From contig CAYTZM010000011.1 of NCBI GenBank assembly GCA_964442655.1, positions 1-48,091 on the forward strand: a stretch of 48,091 nt of DNA, read 5' to 3'. The position numbers and the translations under genes were made by a program. Below, one piece after another: positions 17,285-26,546 of the stretch. Under the pieces are notes generated by a model. The model was given only the letters and a program-made list of their open reading frames with translations, did not search any database and was not told where the DNA came from. The DNA is from GCA-002727615 sp964442655 (GTDB lineage Bacteria > Pseudomonadota > Alphaproteobacteria > TMED109). Position 1 is the first letter of the stretch. The number at the start of each line of letters is the position of its first letter.

Positions 17285-19459
17285 CTAATTATTCCTTCTT
17301 CTAGGGTTTCGTCTTTTTCCCCCTCTATTGTTAGGTTTGCTTACTACTTCTTCAGGAAACTGATCAGATATATCTTCCCCAGTCTCCTGATTTACTAACT
17401 TCATAGAAAGACGAACTTTTCCTCTATCATCTAAACCCATTACCTTGACTTTAACGATATCGCCTTCTTCACATATATCAGTAACTTTTTCTATTCTTTC
17501 TGGTGCTAAAGCACTTATATGAACTAACCCGTCTCTTTTTCCTAAAAAATTAACGAAAGCGCCAAAATCCATTACTTTTACAACTGTTCCTTCATATATT
17601 TTTCCAACTTCCGGCTCTGCTATAATACTTACTATTTCTGACTTTGCCTTATCAATAGATTCTTTACCCATACCAAATATAGAAACTAAACCAGAATCAT
17701 CTATATCTATCTTTGTTTCTGAAAGAGCAGAAATTTCCTTAATAATTTTTCCTCCAGCCCCTATCACTTCTCTTATTTTATCTATCGATATTTGCATTTT
17801 TTCAATTCTAGGTGCATGTTTACTTACTTCTTTTTTTGGAGAGCTTATTTCTTTTGCCATTTCTGATAATATATGTAATCTCCCTTCACGTGCCTGTTCA
17901 AGAGCTTTAGACATAATCTCCTTTGTTATTGAAGTAATTTTTATATCCATTTGTAAAGAAGTAATTCCTGCATCAGTTCCTGCAACTTTAAAATCCATAT
18001 CACCTAAATGATCTTCATCTCCAAGAATATCAGATAAAACTGCAAACTTTTCTTTTTCTTTTATTAAACCCATCGCTATTCCTGCAACAGGCTTTTTAAT
18101 TGGAACTCCCGCATCCATTAGAGACAAAGATGCTCCACATACTGTAGCCATAGAAGAAGATCCATTTGACTCTGTTATTTCCGACAAAACTCTTATGGTA
18201 TATGGAAAATCCTCATGCACTGGTAACATAGGATGTATTGCTCTCCAAGCTAACATTCCATGCCCTGTCTCCCTTCTACCTGTTCCGAGTCTTCCAGCTT
18301 CCCCTACTGAATATGGAGGAAAATTATAATGAAGCATAAAATTTCTTTTTGATTCTCCTTCCAAACTGTCTAATATTTGTTCATCTCTGCTGCTACCTAA
18401 AGTAGTACTAACAATTGCTTGTGTTTCTCCTCTAGTAAATAAAGCAGATCCGTGAGTTCTCTTTAAAACTGAAATTTCTGACTTAATAGGTCTCACAGTT
18501 TTTAAATCTCTTCCATCAATTCTTTTACCTGTTTTTAAAATTTGCCCTCTTACTATGTCTTTTTCAGTTTTCTTAAACTGTTTATTAACTTGCGCCAAAT
18601 CCAAATTCTGTTCTTCTGCTTCTAAACTTACAGTATTTTTTATTTCTGCTAACATTTCTTGACGCTTTTGCTTAACTACTTCTGAATAAGCTTTTTTTAA
18701 TGTTGTTTTCGTGAGCTTATCAACAAGTTTAACTTCTGCACTCCCTACTTTTTCCTCTTTAAAACCCCACGGATCTTTAGCCGCTTGTTCAGCAAAAGAA
18801 ATTATAGTTTTAATAACTTCTTTTTGCTCTTTATGACCATAATCTACTGCTCCAAGCATAATTTCTTCAGACAATTCTGAAGCCTCAGATTCAACCATTA
18901 AAACTCCATTATTTGTCCCAGCCACAACTAAGTCCAATTTAGAATCTTCTAATTCTTTATATGTAGGATTTAAAATATATTTTCCATCATTATAAGCTAC
19001 ACGTGCTGCTCCTATAGGACCTAAAAAGGGAACACCTGAAATTGTCAATGCTGCTGATGTTCCTATCAGCGAAGGAATATCTGGATCATTATCTAAATCA
19101 TGACTTAAAACAGTACAAATCACTTGAACTTCGTTCAAAAATCCATCTATGAAAAGAGGTCTGATTGGTCTGTCTATTAATCTTGAAGTTAGCACTTCTT
19201 TCTCACTTGGTCTTCCTTCTCGCTTAAAAAAACCTCCAGGAATTTTTCCAGCTGCAGAAGTTTTCTCTTGATAATGTACAGATAAAGGAAAAAAGCCTTG
19301 ATCTTCCATTTGTTCCTTAGATGCAACTACTGTACACAATACCTGTGTCTCTCCATATGTTACTAAAACTGCAGCCTGAGCCTGTCTAGCTAATTTTCCT
19401 GTTTCTAAAATTAATTTTTTTCCACCATAATCTAATTCTTCTCTATAAATATTAAACAT
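17285..19459 (-). CDS. pnp: polyribonucleotide nucleotidyltransferase (PNPase)
   Basis: Phosphorolytic 3'-5' exoribonuclease, a trimeric RNA-degradation enzyme. Two RNase PH domains occupy about residues 10-545; FTRGETQAIVSTTLG and GTGRRETGHGMLAWRA lie in the second, catalytic core. A KH domain (about 553-615, IREVIGAGGKIIKEI) and an S1 domain (about 620-690, GKIYEGTVVKVMDFGAFV) follow. The C-terminus is a basic tail, RGGKRRNPRRRNN. Length (724) is normal. It follows rpsO by 57 nt, the classic rpsO-pnp pair; in E. coli this pair is controlled by RNase III and autoregulation. Confidence 0.97.
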   Translation of the reverse strand: MFNIYREELDYGGKKLILETGKLARQAQAAVLVTYGETQVLCTVVASKEQMEDQGFFPLSVHYQEKTSAAGKIPGGFFKREGRPSEKEVLTSRLIDRPIRPLFIDGFLNEVQVICTVLSHDLDNDPDIPSLIGTSAALTISGVPFLGPIGAARVAYNDGKYILNPTYKELEDSKLDLVVAGTNNGVLMVESEASELSEEIMLGAVDYGHKEQKEVIKTIISFAEQAAKDPWGFKEEKVGSAEVKLVDKLTKTTLKKAYSEVVKQKRQEMLAEIKNTVSLEAEEQNLDLAQVNKQFKKTEKDIVRGQILKTGKRIDGRDLKTVRPIKSEISVLKRTHGSALFTRGETQAIVSTTLGSSRDEQILDSLEGESKRNFMLHYNFPPYSVGEAGRLGTGRRETGHGMLAWRAIHPMLPVHEDFPYTIRVLSEITESNGSSSMATVCGASLSLMDAGVPIKKPVAGIAMGLIKEKEKFAVLSDILGDEDHLGDMDFKVAGTDAGITSLQMDIKITSITKEIMSKALEQAREGRLHILSEMAKEISSPKKEVSKHAPRIEKMQISIDKIREVIGAGGKIIKEISALSETKIDIDDSGLVSIFGMGKESIDKAKSEIVSIIAEPEVGKIYEGTVVKVMDFGAFVNFLGKRDGLVHISALAPERIEKVTDICEEGDIVKVKVMGLDDRGKVRLSMKLVNQETGEDISDQFPEEVVSKPNNRGGKRRNPRRRNN

Positions 19460-19516
19460 ACACTTTTCCTTATAAATAACTTGTTACATACTCTATTAAC
19501 TTAAAAAATAATCCTA

Positions 19517-19786
19517 TTATTTGCGCAAACCTAAAGTTTTAATCATTTCTAGATATGATTTTTCATTCTTAGAATTTAAATAATCAAGTAATTTTCTTCT
19601 TCTGTTAACCATTTTAAGCAAACCTCTTCTGGAATGAACATCTTTTGCATGATTTTTAAAATGATCAGTCAAATTATTAATTCTTTGAGTAAGAATTGCT
19701 ATCTGTATCTCAGGTGAGCCAGTATCTCCTTTGTCGCGAGCATACTTTTTTATAATTTCTTTTTTCTTTTCTTGTGTTATCGACAT
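19517..19786 (-). CDS. rpsO: 30S ribosomal protein S15
   Basis: Primary 16S rRNA-binding protein of the small subunit platform. Its 89 residues equal the standard length. Typical motifs DTGSPEIQIAILTQRINNLT, HSRRGLLKMVNRRRKLLDYL (about 47-66) and the C-terminal ENEKSYLEMIKTLGLRK-like ending are all present. It lies 15 nt after truB and 57 nt before pnp. Confidence 0.98.
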   Translation of the reverse strand: MSITQEKKKEIIKKYARDKGDTGSPEIQIAILTQRINNLTDHFKNHAKDVHSRRGLLKMVNRRRKLLDYLNSKNEKSYLEMIKTLGLRK

Positions 19787-19801
19787 CTTTATCTCCTATT
19801 A

Positions 19802-20692
19802 TTAATTATTAAATATTCTAAATGGTAAAATATTTTTGTTTTTTACTCTTGCAAGGGCAATTATTTTCATCTTACATGTAACATAAACTTCTTTTTCACA
19901 TTTTACCTTCCCAAAAGCTAAACCATTTAAAGATACTTTTTGTCCCATAGATAAAAGTTTCGCATTATTTTTATCAATATCAATTGCCGGGATGTCGTCC
20001 AGCACAAATGATATAGGCTTTAAAGCATCTAATAATTTAGATTTATCTACCAGCTTTTCAATATCTGCAAGTAAAATCGCATCTTTATACGAAAAAGAAC
20101 CTACTGATAAACGACGTAAATAAGTAATATGTCCTAAAGTATCTAAATATTTAGCCAAATCTCTAGCTAATGACCTTATGTAAACACCCTTATTACATAT
20201 AATCCTAAATCTAGATTTATCAGCGTTAATATACTTACTTAAAGTTAATTTTTCTATAAAAACTTTTCTAGATTGCATATCGATTGAGATTTTATTTCTT
20301 GCTAATTTATATGCCCTTTCTCCTTTAATTTTTATCGCAGAAAAAATAGGTGGCTTTTGATTTATATTACCAACAAATTTCTTTAGGCTCGCCTTTATTT
20401 GATCTTTAGTAGGTCTTAATGAATTTCTAGAAATTACTACTCCCTCCATATCATCCGTATTAGTTTCAATACCCCAGGTTACTTCAAATTCATAAGATTT
20501 TTTGCTATTCATAGCATATCTCATAGTTTTTGTAGCTTCTCCAATAGCAATAGGTAGAACACCGGTTGCAAGAGGATCTAAAGTTCCTGCGTGTCCTGCT
20601 TTCTTAACTCCTAAAATTTTTTTTAACTTATTAGTAGCTTTCGCAGAAGAAATGCCAATTTCTTTATTTAAAACTATCCAACCACTATACAT
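19802..20692 (-). CDS. truB: tRNA pseudouridine(55) synthase TruB
   Basis: Makes pseudouridine 55 in the T-arm of tRNAs. The catalytic motif HAGTLDPLATGVLP with Asp39 is intact, preceded by VLNKEIGISSAKATNKLK. The family segment KPPIFSAIKIKGERAYKLAR is present, and KGVYIRSLARDLAKYL is the third core motif. A C-terminal PUA-like part is short. Length (296) is normal. It lies 21 nt after rbfA and 15 nt before rpsO. Confidence 0.97.
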   Translation of the reverse strand: MYSGWIVLNKEIGISSAKATNKLKKILGVKKAGHAGTLDPLATGVLPIAIGEATKTMRYAMNSKKSYEFEVTWGIETNTDDMEGVVISRNSLRPTKDQIKASLKKFVGNINQKPPIFSAIKIKGERAYKLARNKISIDMQSRKVFIEKLTLSKYINADKSRFRIICNKGVYIRSLARDLAKYLDTLGHITYLRRLSVGSFSYKDAILLADIEKLVDKSKLLDALKPISFVLDDIPAIDIDKNNAKLLSMGQKVSLNGLAFGKVKCEKEVYVTCKMKIIALARVKNKNILPFRIFNN

Positions 20693-20713
20693 AAATATTA
20701 TTATAAAGCCTTT

Positions 20714-21100
20714 CTAACTGCTAAAATTATTGTTTTTAGCTTTTTCTATTAATTTATCTATTTGTGACTGCCTTTCAATACTATCGTCATAAATAAATTT
20801 TATTTTAGGAGCTCTTCTTAATTTTAATTCTCTAGTAAGTGGACCAACTAATTTACGAAATTTATCATTAATAGTAGATACAAGTTCTTGATTATTTCCT
20901 GAGTTCCCCATAATTATTATATATACCGAAGCATTACTTAAATCTGGAGAAACTCTAACTTCTGTAATTATTAGAGTAGAATCATCAATTATTGGATCAT
21001 GAAAAGAATAGTTTTGCAAAACTAAAGAAATTGCTTTTCTTAAGTTCTCACCAAACCTAAGTTGCCTTGCCGAACGTTCTCTATTTTTATAATTATCCAT
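20714..21100 (-). CDS. rbfA: ribosome-binding factor A
   Basis: Small KH-like factor for 30S maturation and 16S 5'-end processing. 128 residues, with the typical N-terminal SARQLRFGENLRKAIS, the core LIITEVRVSPDLSNASVYI and the closing LRRAPKIKFIYDDSIERQ. It lies 14 nt after infB, in the usual infB-rbfA-truB order. Confidence 0.96.
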   Translation of the reverse strand: MDNYKNRERSARQLRFGENLRKAISLVLQNYSFHDPIIDDSTLIITEVRVSPDLSNASVYIIIMGNSGNNQELVSTINDKFRKLVGPLTRELKLRRAPKIKFIYDDSIERQSQIDKLIEKAKNNNFSS

Positions 21101-21114
21101 TTCATATACTTACT

Positions 21115-23586
21115 TTACAAAACTGGAATTTCAGTTTTTAATTCAAAACATTCAATTATGTCATCTTCTTTCAAATCTTCATAATTTAATAAAGCTATTC
21201 CACATTCCATCCCTTCTTTAACTTCATCAACTTCTTTTTGATGATGTTTTAATGTAGCCAAATCTCCTTCATGAATTACTACATTATCCCGTAACAAACG
21301 TACCTTAATTTTTTTTCTCACCACGCCTTCTGTTATTTCACATCCTGCTATTTTTCCTACTTTAGTAATCTTAAAAACTTTCTTTATTTTAGCATAACCA
21401 AGAAAGTTTTCTGTTTGAATTGGAGCCATAAGACCAGACAGTAAATTTTTAATATCATCTAAAATTTCATAAATAATTGAATAGTATTTAATTTCAATAT
21501 TATGTTGTTTTGCTAATTTTCTTGCTGGAGAGTCTGCTCTAACATTAAAGCCTAATACTACGGCATTAGAAGTCACAGCTAACATTATATCACTCTCATT
21601 TAAAGCCCCTACTCCTGATAAAATTATTTGAGGAGCCACTTCATCATTTTCTAAATCCTTTACTGCAGAAGCTATAGCTTCCATAGAACCAGTCACATCA
21701 GATTTTAATATTATAGGCAATGCTTTTCTTTCACCTTGTTTAATTTGTGTTAACATCTGGTCTAAGTTTGAAGTATTATTGAGATTACTAAGTGGATTTT
21801 TCTTTTTTACAATATTTTTTCTATAATCTGTAATTTCTCTTGCTCTAGCTTCATTCTCAACTACAGTAAAAACATCTCCTGCTTCTGGAGCACTATTTAA
21901 ACCTAATATTTCTACTGGATCACTAGGTAGTCCATTTGTAATTCCTTTAGCATTGTGATCTAACAACGCCCTAACTTTTCCCCAATTTGAACCTGCTACC
22001 ACTACATCTCCTATATTTAATTTTCCCCTTGAAACCAATAATGTTGCAACAACACCTCTTCCAGCATCTACTCTAGATTCAATTACCGCTCCCGAAGCAT
22101 CACCATGATTAACAGCTTTTAGATCCATCATTTCTGCCTGCAAACTAATTGCTGCCAACAACTCATCAATATTAGTCTTTTTTAACGCAGAAACTTCAAT
22201 AGATACTACTTCACCCCCAACATCTTCTGTAACAACATTATGTTGTAAAAGATCTTGTTTTACCTTTAATGGATTAGAACCAGCTGTATCAATTTTATTA
22301 ATTGCTAATACTATAGGTGCTTTTGCTTGAAGAGCATGTTGAATAGCTTCTATTGTCTGAGGCATCACTGAATCATCAGCCGCTACAACTAAAACAACTA
22401 TATCAGTAATATTTGCACCTCTTGCTCGCATAGAACTAAAAGCTGCATGACCAGGAGTATCAATAAATGTAATAACTTCAGAATCTTTTGTTTCAACTTG
22501 ATAAGCACCAATATGTTGAGTTATCCCACCCGATTCTTTACTTACAATATCTGTAGATCTGATTGCATCTAATAATGAAGTCTTGCCATGATCAACATGA
22601 CCCATAACTGTTACAATAGGAGGTCTTTTTTCACCTACTTCATTATCTTTTTTTACTTCTAAACCTATTTCAACATCAGCATCAGAAACTCTTTTTACAG
22701 TGTGTCCGAACTCTATTACTACTAATTCTGCTGTGTCTCCGTCTATGGTTTGAGAAGGAGTTGCTAAAACTCCATTTTTCATTAGAGACTTAACTATATC
22801 ACTACTCCTTGTAGCCATTCTATTTGCTAACTCTTGAACAGTTATTACTTCAGGGATTATAACCTCTCTTACAATTTTTTTAGTTGCCTCTGCTCCCCCT
22901 CCAGCTGCAGCTTGACTATTTCGTTTCTCACGTTCCCTGGCTCTTCTTACTGAAGCTAAAGATCTTTGCCTATCATCTTCTTCATCAAAAGTTTGATTAA
23001 TAGATAATTTTCGTTGTCTTCTTCCAAACTCTCTTCCTAAAGAAAGTTTCTTACTAATTTTCTTTTTTTCTTCAACCTCTTCATCTACTTTCAATCGTAT
23101 AGCTTTATCTTTATTAAGCTCTTTATCTTTATTAAGCTCTTTTTCTACAAAACTATCTGCAACTTTTAAGTGACCATCAATCTTATCACTACTTTTATTA
23201 ATCTTTTTATCAACTTTTTCTTCTAATTCATTTTTATCTTTCTTTTCTTCTTGTTTTTCTTCCAGTTTGTTAGAATCTCCTTTAAATTTATTTGCATTAT
23301 TTAACGCCTTTAAGCGAGATTCTCTTTCTAAGTCAGACAAATTATCTTTTTTGCCTTCAGATAAATCAGATCTATTATTATTTTCATTTAACTTGTAACT
23401 TCTTACTTTTTTAACCTCAACTGAAACAGATTTGGTTCTTCCGTGAGCAAAAGATTGCCTAATAGTTCCACCTCCGATAGTTTTTTTTAATTCAAGTCTT
23501 CCGCCAGATGAAAGGCCTAACTTTCCTGAAACACTACCTTTCTTTTTTTCTTCTTCTTTTTTATCAACACGTGGGTCTTTAGCCAT
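21115..23586 (-). CDS. infB: translation initiation factor IF-2
   Basis: GTPase delivering initiator tRNA to the ribosome. The first ~270 residues are a charged, low-complexity Lys/Glu-rich region, including an exact repeat of ELNKDK. An IF2-N domain (EVITVQELANRMATRSSDIV) follows. The G-domain begins near residue 325 with GHVDHGKTS (G1), then DTPGHAAF (G3) and NKID (G4). Domains II-IV complete the 823 residues; IFKITKVGKIAGCEI-type motifs are visible. It is separated from nusA by 143 nt with no ylxR gene, an unusual gap in this operon. Confidence 0.97.
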   Translation of the reverse strand: MAKDPRVDKKEEEKKKGSVSGKLGLSSGGRLELKKTIGGGTIRQSFAHGRTKSVSVEVKKVRSYKLNENNNRSDLSEGKKDNLSDLERESRLKALNNANKFKGDSNKLEEKQEEKKDKNELEEKVDKKINKSSDKIDGHLKVADSFVEKELNKDKELNKDKAIRLKVDEEVEEKKKISKKLSLGREFGRRQRKLSINQTFDEEDDRQRSLASVRRAREREKRNSQAAAGGGAEATKKIVREVIIPEVITVQELANRMATRSSDIVKSLMKNGVLATPSQTIDGDTAELVVIEFGHTVKRVSDADVEIGLEVKKDNEVGEKRPPIVTVMGHVDHGKTSLLDAIRSTDIVSKESGGITQHIGAYQVETKDSEVITFIDTPGHAAFSSMRARGANITDIVVLVVAADDSVMPQTIEAIQHALQAKAPIVLAINKIDTAGSNPLKVKQDLLQHNVVTEDVGGEVVSIEVSALKKTNIDELLAAISLQAEMMDLKAVNHGDASGAVIESRVDAGRGVVATLLVSRGKLNIGDVVVAGSNWGKVRALLDHNAKGITNGLPSDPVEILGLNSAPEAGDVFTVVENEARAREITDYRKNIVKKKNPLSNLNNTSNLDQMLTQIKQGERKALPIILKSDVTGSMEAIASAVKDLENDEVAPQIILSGVGALNESDIMLAVTSNAVVLGFNVRADSPARKLAKQHNIEIKYYSIIYEILDDIKNLLSGLMAPIQTENFLGYAKIKKVFKITKVGKIAGCEITEGVVRKKIKVRLLRDNVVIHEGDLATLKHHQKEVDEVKEGMECGIALLNYEDLKEDDIIECFELKTEIPVL
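23104..23139. repeat. 18-bp perfect tandem duplication inside infB
   Basis: The 18-nt unit at 23104-23121 is repeated exactly at 23122-23139. In frame it encodes ELNKDK twice in the charged linker of IF-2. An 18-bp unit keeps frame, and identical codons suggest a recent slippage duplication. Confidence 0.9.
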
Positions 23587-23729
23587 TTATTTAACCTTTA
23601 ACTATAAATTAATTTTAATATACTTAACATTTTTCAATTTTGCACCCCAGTACAAAGAAATTTCATATTAATTAATAAATTCTTTATATTTCTATAACTG
23701 TAACACATTAATACTATATTAATTAAAAC
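23587..23729. other. nusA-infB spacer lacking ylxR
   Basis: A 143-nt AT-rich spacer where alphaproteobacteria usually carry ylxR (DUF448, about 100-200 codons). No open frame of that size exists here. A weak minus-strand promoter could start infB separately, but no good -35/-10 pair was found. There is no GC-rich hairpin. Confidence 0.55.
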
Positions 23730-25244
23730 TTAATCTTCAAACCAAGAAGCTCTCGCTCTCATAATTAAATCATCGGCCTCAGTACTAGAAATTTTAATAT
23801 CTCCCAACATCTCTCTTAACTCATCACTAGCTAAATCTGCAAAATCATTTAAGGTTATAATATTTTCTTTACCTAATTTTGCTAACATAGCATTATTCAT
23901 GCCTTCAAAATTAACCAGCTCATCACTCATTCCTAATTTTTTAATCTCTTTGATTAAATTCGCATCTATATCTTTTAAACTACTCACAGCTCTTTCTTTA
24001 AGTTCTTCAGCTACTTTTTCATCAAAACCCTCTATTTCAATTAATTCACTAATTGGTACATAAGCCACTGACTCTAATGAAGAGAACCCCTCTGTAACCA
24101 AAACCTGAGCAATAACTTCATCTACATTTAGTTTATCAATAAACAACTGTGATATATCTTTCATTTCGTTTTGTCTTCGTTCAGATTCAGACCCTTCAGT
24201 CAAAATATCTATATCCCAACCTGTAAGCTGACAAGCCAACCTTACATTTTGACCTCTTCTCCCTATAGCCAAGCTTAATTGATCATCTGGAACAATAATT
24301 TCTACTTTTTTATCTTCTTCATCTAATACAACTTTAGTTACTTCTGCTGGAGCCAAAGCGTTTACTAAATAAGTAGGAACATCTTCAGAATAAGGAATAA
24401 TATCTATTTTTTCATTTTGTAATTCAGCTACTACTGCTTGGACACGACTTCCTCGCATTCCCACACAAGCTCCTACAGGGTCAATTGTATTATCTTTAGA
24501 TAAAACTGAAATTTTAGCTCTACTGCCAGCATCTCTTGCTACAGCAATAATTTCAATTATACCATCATAGATTTCTGGAACTTCTTGTGTAAAAAGCTTA
24601 GCCATAAACTCATTCGCCGTTCTAGACAAAAAAACTTGTGGTCCTCTTTGTTCTTTTTTAACTTCAGATATCCAAGATCTAATTCTATCACCAGGTCTAA
24701 AAGTTTCTCTAGGAATAACATCATCTCTCCTAATAAAAGCTTCCCCTTTTCCTAAATCAACTATTACATTACCATATTCAATTCTTTTAACTAATCCGTT
24801 TACTATTTCCCCCACTCTGTCTTTAAATTCTTCATATTGTTTCTCTCTTTCAGCATCTCTAACTTTTTGAACAATAACTTGTTTTGCAGTTTGAGCTGCT
24901 ACTCTTCCTAATTCTATAGGAGGAAGAGGGTCATAAAAATAATCCCCAATATTTGCTGCTGAATCTCTTTTTTTACCTTCTTCTAAAGAAATCTCTATAG
25001 CTTTGTTTTCAACAACTTCAGTTACTTTCAAAACTCTCGCTATTTCAATTTCTCCATTTTTCCTATTTATCCCTGCTCTTATCTCAAGCTCTTGCCCATA
25101 TTTTCTTTTGGCTGCGGATTGAATAGCTTGTTCCATAGCTTCTATAACTATGTCTTGATCTATAGACTTTTCTCTAGCAACAGACTCAGCAATTTGCAGA
25201 AGTTCTGGTCTAGCTATGTTTTGGCCTGCATTATTCTCTGTCAT
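23730..25244 (-). CDS. nusA: transcription termination/antitermination factor NusA
   Basis: RNA polymerase-binding factor for pausing, termination and antitermination. 504 residues. The N-terminal domain (about 15-125, with VAREKSIDQDIVIEAMEQAI) is followed by an S1 domain (about 130-200), two KH domains (about 200-350, including DPVGACVGMRGSRVQAV and LAIGRRGQNVRLA) and C-terminal helix-hairpin-helix acidic repeats (SLESVAYVPISELIEIEGF and following). The ATG at 25244 is preceded by GAGAGGAA, a good ribosome site, and lies 17 nt after the rimP stop. Confidence 0.97.
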   Translation of the reverse strand: MTENNAGQNIARPELLQIAESVAREKSIDQDIVIEAMEQAIQSAAKRKYGQELEIRAGINRKNGEIEIARVLKVTEVVENKAIEISLEEGKKRDSAANIGDYFYDPLPPIELGRVAAQTAKQVIVQKVRDAEREKQYEEFKDRVGEIVNGLVKRIEYGNVIVDLGKGEAFIRRDDVIPRETFRPGDRIRSWISEVKKEQRGPQVFLSRTANEFMAKLFTQEVPEIYDGIIEIIAVARDAGSRAKISVLSKDNTIDPVGACVGMRGSRVQAVVAELQNEKIDIIPYSEDVPTYLVNALAPAEVTKVVLDEEDKKVEIIVPDDQLSLAIGRRGQNVRLACQLTGWDIDILTEGSESERRQNEMKDISQLFIDKLNVDEVIAQVLVTEGFSSLESVAYVPISELIEIEGFDEKVAEELKERAVSSLKDIDANLIKEIKKLGMSDELVNFEGMNNAMLAKLGKENIITLNDFADLASDELREMLGDIKISSTEADDLIMRARASWFED

Positions 25245-25261
25245 GTATTCCTCTCTAAAAT

Positions 25262-25780
25262 TTATTCACAAAATTTTTGTTCAACTAAATTAGCATTTTT
25301 TATTTCACTAAAATTAAAGATTAAATTTTTATTTGTTTTGTCTTCAATCAACTCAATATTTCCATCATCACACTTACATATTATTCCTAAATAATTCTTC
25401 TCACCTTTGATTTTTAAATCCAATTCTATCTTTATCTTACTTCCTATAAACCTAACAAAATCTTTATATTCTATTAACGGTCTATTTATCCCCGGTGAAG
25501 ACACTTCAATAGAAAATTTTTGTAAAAAACTATTGTTATCTAACAAATTAAATAATTGTTTATTAACTTTAACACAATCAGAAATCGTAATATTTTTAAG
25601 GTCATTTCTCTCTATCATAAATTGTACAGTATCAGAAGAATAAGTATGTATTTTTATTCTAATCAACCTGTACCCAAAAGAACTAATACTACTTATAATA
25701 TCTAAAGCTTTTTCTCTCAATTCCAAAGGTTCAATTATTTTATTATATACCTCCACATCTTTAAACAATTTAAACTCCAA
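25262..25780 (-). CDS. rimP: ribosome maturation factor RimP
   Basis: 30S maturation factor, first gene of the rimP-nusA-infB operon. The N-terminal domain (KIIEPLELREKALDIISS, then YRLIRIKI), the middle motif LEKFSIEVSSPGINRPL-like (here LQKFSIEVSSPGINRPL) and a C-terminal SH3-like part fit the family; 172 residues. The longest frame starts TTG at 25780, directly at the T-run of a terminator-like hairpin and without a ribosome site. A GTG at 25756 (MEVYNKIIEP) is an equally plausible start. Confidence 0.92.
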   Translation of the reverse strand: MEFKLFKDVEVYNKIIEPLELREKALDIISSISSFGYRLIRIKIHTYSSDTVQFMIERNDLKNITISDCVKVNKQLFNLLDNNSFLQKFSIEVSSPGINRPLIEYKDFVRFIGSKIKIELDLKIKGEKNYLGIICKCDDGNIELIEDKTNKNLIFNFSEIKNANLVEQKFCE

Positions 25781-25805
25781 AAAAAAATAAGCCTTCCGGC
25801 TTATT
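25779..25805 (-). terminator. terminator-like hairpin immediately upstream of rimP
   Basis: On the minus strand AATAAGCC-GGAA-GGCTTATT (25805-25786) is followed by a T-run that merges with the rimP TTG start. It has all features of an intrinsic terminator. It could end trmB transcripts, or, since a promoter-like sequence lies between trmB and the hairpin, act as an attenuator of the rimP-nusA-infB operon. Confidence 0.75.
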
Positions 25806-25835
25806 ATAAAAATTCTATAATACTAATATAAAAAA

Positions 25836-25864
25836 ACTATACTCTATTTTTAAACAATTATCAA
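25836..25864 (-). promoter_or_regulatory. candidate sigma70-type promoter of the rimP-nusA-infB operon
   Basis: Minus strand: -35 TTGATA (25864-25859), 17-nt spacer, -10 TATAGT (25841-25836). Each hexamer matches the consensus at five of six positions. Predicted start is near 25829, giving a leader of about 50 nt that consists mainly of the hairpin at 25805-25786. Position is inferred from sequence only. Confidence 0.55.
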
Positions 25865-25874
25865 TTAAAGAAAA

Positions 25875-26542
25875 TTATACTTTTAACAACTTAAAATAAT
25901 AAGAGGTATGTCCTTTTTTATCTGCCTTTTCTTGATATTTAGTGGTAGGCCAACTATCTGGTTTATCCAAATAATCTTTTTGACATTTTGCCATCCATTT
26001 ATAATTTTTATCATTTATTATATGATGCATTATCCAACAAACATAAGAATAATCATCACTAGAAATTCTTAATTCTCCCCCAAAAGTCATTATAGCGTTT
26101 ATTAAATTTAGAGTAGATTTTTGAATTATTCTTCTTTTGTAATGTTTTTTCTTTGGCCATGGATCTGGAAATAAAATAAATACTTTTTCAAATGTATTAG
26201 AATTAAAAATATTAAAAAGTTCTCTTGCATCACCATTATAAATTTTAATTCTACTTAAATGGTCTTCATCTAATAAAATTAATAAATCAGCAATGCCATT
26301 TATATATGGTTCACAAGCAATAAAACCTATATCTTTATTATTATCTAGTTGCCATTTAATATTTTCGCCTGACCCGAAACCAATCTCTAACCAAATTTTT
26401 TTGACATTAACAGGAAAGATTTTGTCTAATTTTAAATTTTTACCCTTAATTTTCAACTTAACTTTTGGCAATACATTATCAATTAAATATTTTTTTTTTT
26501 GCTTAGTTTCCTTCCTTTTTTACGCCCATATAAAATTTGCAT
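25875..26542 (-). CDS. trmB: tRNA (guanine-N7-)-methyltransferase TrmB, frameshifted at an A11 tract
   Basis: SAM-dependent enzyme forming m7G46 in tRNA. The uninterrupted frame (26471-25875, from a TTG) holds the methyltransferase core: IWLEIGFGSGENIKWQL, FIACEPYINGIADLL, IYNGDARELF, FILFPDPWPKKKH, ISSDDYSYVCWIM and the C-terminal PDSWPTTKYQEKADKKG. Upstream, in a frame offset by one, ATG at 26542 (4 nt after the metK stop) encodes MQILYGRKKGRKLSKKK, the conserved TrmB N-terminus (YGRRKGK type). The two join in phase (..SKKKKYLIDNVLPKVK..) if the 11-A tract at 26500-26490 had 12 As. So the gene is either mis-sequenced, decayed or expressed through poly-A slippage. Confidence 0.9.
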
Positions 26543-26546
26543 AATG

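Noticed and set aside
23634..23666. Ten-residue peptide MKFLCTGVQN as a relic of ylxR
   Set aside because: LCTG faintly recalls the YlxR motif, but the match is far too short to support a relic.
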